Part shown: positions 52,225-53,781 of the stretch, piece by piece
Numbering within the stretch: the stretch's first letter is position 1
Layout of the letters: every line of letters starts with the position of its first letter
NCBI GenBank assembly: GCA_028281725.1
Contig: JANQJJ010000464.1
Span: 1-53,781, forward strand
Direction: 5' to 3'
DNA: 53,781 nucleotides
Source: Pirellulaceae bacterium
GTDB taxonomy: Bacteria; Planctomycetota; Planctomycetia; Pirellulales; Pirellulaceae
Translations under genes and position numbers: made by a program
Notes under the pieces: generated by a model
Told to the model about the DNA's origin: nothing
Seen by the model: the letters and a program-made list of their open reading frames with translations, nothing else
The model's database searches: none

Positions 52225-53781
52225 ATGAGATTTGTCGCACTAATGTTGGTCGCGATCCTCTGCGCGGGAAAGGTCTCGCCGGCCCAAGAGATTGAAGTTG
52301 ACGCTCCGCTCTCACCGCAGGATGCAGCCGGCACCATGCAGGTACCTCCCGGCATGCAGGTCAGTTTGTTTGCCGGTGAGCCGGACGTGAAGCAGCCCAT
52401 CGGCTTTTGCATCGACGACCGTGGGCGGCTGTGGGTCGCCGAGGCTTACAACTACCCTAATCACGGCACCGCCGCGGGCGACCGAATCGTTATCTTGGAG
52501 GACAGCGACGGTGATGGAATGCATGACCGGCGAACTGTCTTTTATGACGGCCTGAACTACGTAACTGGCATCGAAGTCGGGTTTGGCGGAGCCTGGGTGA
52601 TGTCGCCCCCTTACTTCTACTTCATCCCGGATCGCGATGGTGATGATCGCCCCGATGGGCAGCCTGAAGTTTTGCTCGACGGATTTGGCAACCACGCCAA
52701 TGCCCACAATCTCGCCAACGGATTTGCTTGGGGACCGGATGGCTGGTTGTACGGAACGCATGGACGAACCAATTGGTCGATGATCGGTAAACCGGGCACT
52801 CCCGACGACCACCGCCAGCGGTTCGACGGCGGGGTCTATCGATACCATCCGGTGAGACACGTATGGGAGCCATACGCCGATGGCACCACGAATCCATGGG
52901 GGATCGACTGGAACGACTACGGGCATGCGTTTGTCTGCAACTGCGTGAATCCTCACCTGTTCCAAGTGATCCAGGGGGCGCATTACGAACCGTGGCGAGG
53001 GCGTCAGAGTAGCCAGCACGCCTACCAACGCATCGATACCATCGCGGATCACCTGCACTTCGTCGGCCTCAGCAACGTTCGCCGGGGGCTTGGCTCAGCC
53101 GAAGAGGATGCGGCCGGCGGTGGGCACGCCCACTGTGGCACGATGATCTATTTGGGCGACGGCATGCCCGAGTCTTATCGCAACACCCTGTTTACGAACA
53201 ACATTCATGGTCGGCGGATCAACAACGACATCCTGCGGCGCCGTGGCTCCGGGTACGTCGCCTCGCATGGACCCGACCTGCTGCGTTCCAAGGATCCGTG
53301 GTTCATGGGCGTCACGCTCGCGTATGGGCCGTCAGGCGAAATCTATGCGAGCGACTGGTCCGATACGGGAGAGTGTCACAGTATCCGCAATACGCGGCGA
53401 CACACGGGGCGGATCTATCGGCTGACTTACGGCGCGAGCCAGTTGCCGCGCGTCGATCTGACAACGCGAACCGATGAAGAATTGGCGGATCTGCAATTGC
53501 ACCGGAATGATTGGTACGTACGTCATGCGCGCCGCCTGTTGCACGAGCGCGCCGCGGCCGGTCGCGATATGTCCGCGGTGAGCATTCGCTTGCACGAAAT
53601 GTTTGAGCGAGAAAGGAGTGTTCCACGAAAACTGCGTGCGATCTGGGCGCTGAAAGTGATCGAGGGATTGGATGACGCATTCCTTGCCAAAGCGCTCGAT
53701 CACGAAAGCGAAGACGTTCGCGCGTGGGCCATTACGCTGTTGTGCGAAGATGGCCAGCCATCGACCCAGGCGATGCAGCGT
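52225..53781 (+). CDS. PVC-type membrane-bound dehydrogenase (partial, runs off right edge)
   Basis: 519 codons from the ATG at 52225 (GGAGA 5 nt upstream) and still open at the window end. A signal peptide (residues 1-20) is followed by the conserved N-terminal motif with PPGMQVSLFAGEPDVKQPIG and a beta-propeller-like domain rich in NPWGID and DSDGDGM-type elements. The last part (from about residue 440) turns into helical, HEAT-like repeats. The family (putative membrane-bound dehydrogenase of planctomycetes) often ends in a cytochrome c domain with CxxCH, which would lie outside the window. The enzyme probably oxidises a sugar or alcohol in the periplasm; the substrate is not known. Confidence 0.85.
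   Translation, partial: MRFVALMLVAILCAGKVSPAQEIEVDAPLSPQDAAGTMQVPPGMQVSLFAGEPDVKQPIGFCIDDRGRLWVAEAYNYPNHGTAAGDRIVILEDSDGDGMHDRRTVFYDGLNYVTGIEVGFGGAWVMSPPYFYFIPDRDGDDRPDGQPEVLLDGFGNHANAHNLANGFAWGPDGWLYGTHGRTNWSMIGKPGTPDDHRQRFDGGVYRYHPVRHVWEPYADGTTNPWGIDWNDYGHAFVCNCVNPHLFQVIQGAHYEPWRGRQSSQHAYQRIDTIADHLHFVGLSNVRRGLGSAEEDAAGGGHAHCGTMIYLGDGMPESYRNTLFTNNIHGRRINNDILRRRGSGYVASHGPDLLRSKDPWFMGVTLAYGPSGEIYASDWSDTGECHSIRNTRRHTGRIYRLTYGASQLPRVDLTTRTDEELADLQLHRNDWYVRHARRLLHERAAAGRDMSAVSIRLHEMFERERSVPRKLRAIWALKVIEGLDDAFLAKALDHESEDVRAWAITLLCEDGQPSTQAMQR

Noticed and set aside
52312-53058. 248-codon open frame opposite the right-edge dehydrogenase
   Set aside because: Antisense of a convincing signal-peptide-bearing plus-strand gene, with no domain signature.

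Overview
The window looks like chromosomal DNA of a planctomycete, most likely a Pirellulaceae-type member of the Planctomycetota. This is judged from gene content, not from a database search. The pointers are a secreted sulfatase, the start of a PVC-type membrane-bound dehydrogenase, a secreted redoxin/cytochrome/copper-oxygenase fusion, EF-hand loops in exported enzymes, and a long S10-spc-alpha ribosomal cluster that lacks rpmD, rpmJ, infA and rpsD and carries an oversized L17. I see no tRNA, rRNA, CRISPR array, insertion sequence or phage gene. Gene organisation is dense, and most genes are intact.

Left part (1-13.4 kb). A minus-strand module encodes a TPR protein, ExbB, ExbD and a TonB-like protein cut by the left edge. 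After it come rsmE, an orphan ExeA-type ATPase, a short-chain dehydrogenase, a secreted CehA/McbA-type metallohydrolase with internal EF-hands, hemW, purM and a sulfatase.

Glycan part (13.5-25.3 kb). A Wzz/BY-kinase fusion, GDP-mannose 4,6-dehydratase and three glycosyltransferases (GT4, GT9, GT2-like) suggest exopolysaccharide or surface-glycan synthesis. Two tRNA-related genes (dusB, thrS) and a small membrane protein lie between them. ThrRS carries an unusual insertion of about 65 residues.

Ribosomal part (25.5-40.9 kb). Twenty-seven minus-strand genes run from rpsJ to rpmG: rpsJ rplC rplD rplW rplB rpsS rplV rpsC rplP rpmC rpsQ rplN rplX rplE rpsN rpsH rplF rplR rpsE rplO secY adk rpsM rpsK rpoA rplQ rpmG. 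A good sigma70-like promoter lies before rpsJ. A second candidate lies before rpsM. A strong intrinsic terminator follows rpmG. rpsC and rplP overlap by about 60 nt in different frames.

Right part (40.9-53.8 kb). Here are an acidic-substrate symporter with a long Ser/Pro-rich loop, a hyperacidic protein beside lpdA, an AGE-family epimerase, a secreted LRR protein, a pyroglutamyl peptidase, the redoxin-cytochrome c-PHM-like fusion, a small secreted Tyr/His-rich protein, an MBL-fold hydrolase, an AlkD-type DNA glycosylase and the first 519 codons of a membrane-bound dehydrogenase that runs off the right edge.

The best candidates for new biology are the TPR-ExbB-ExbD-TonB-like module at the left edge, the redoxin/cytochrome/copper monooxygenase fusion, and the remodelled translation proteins (L17, L33, ThrRS, and the rpsC/rplP overlap).
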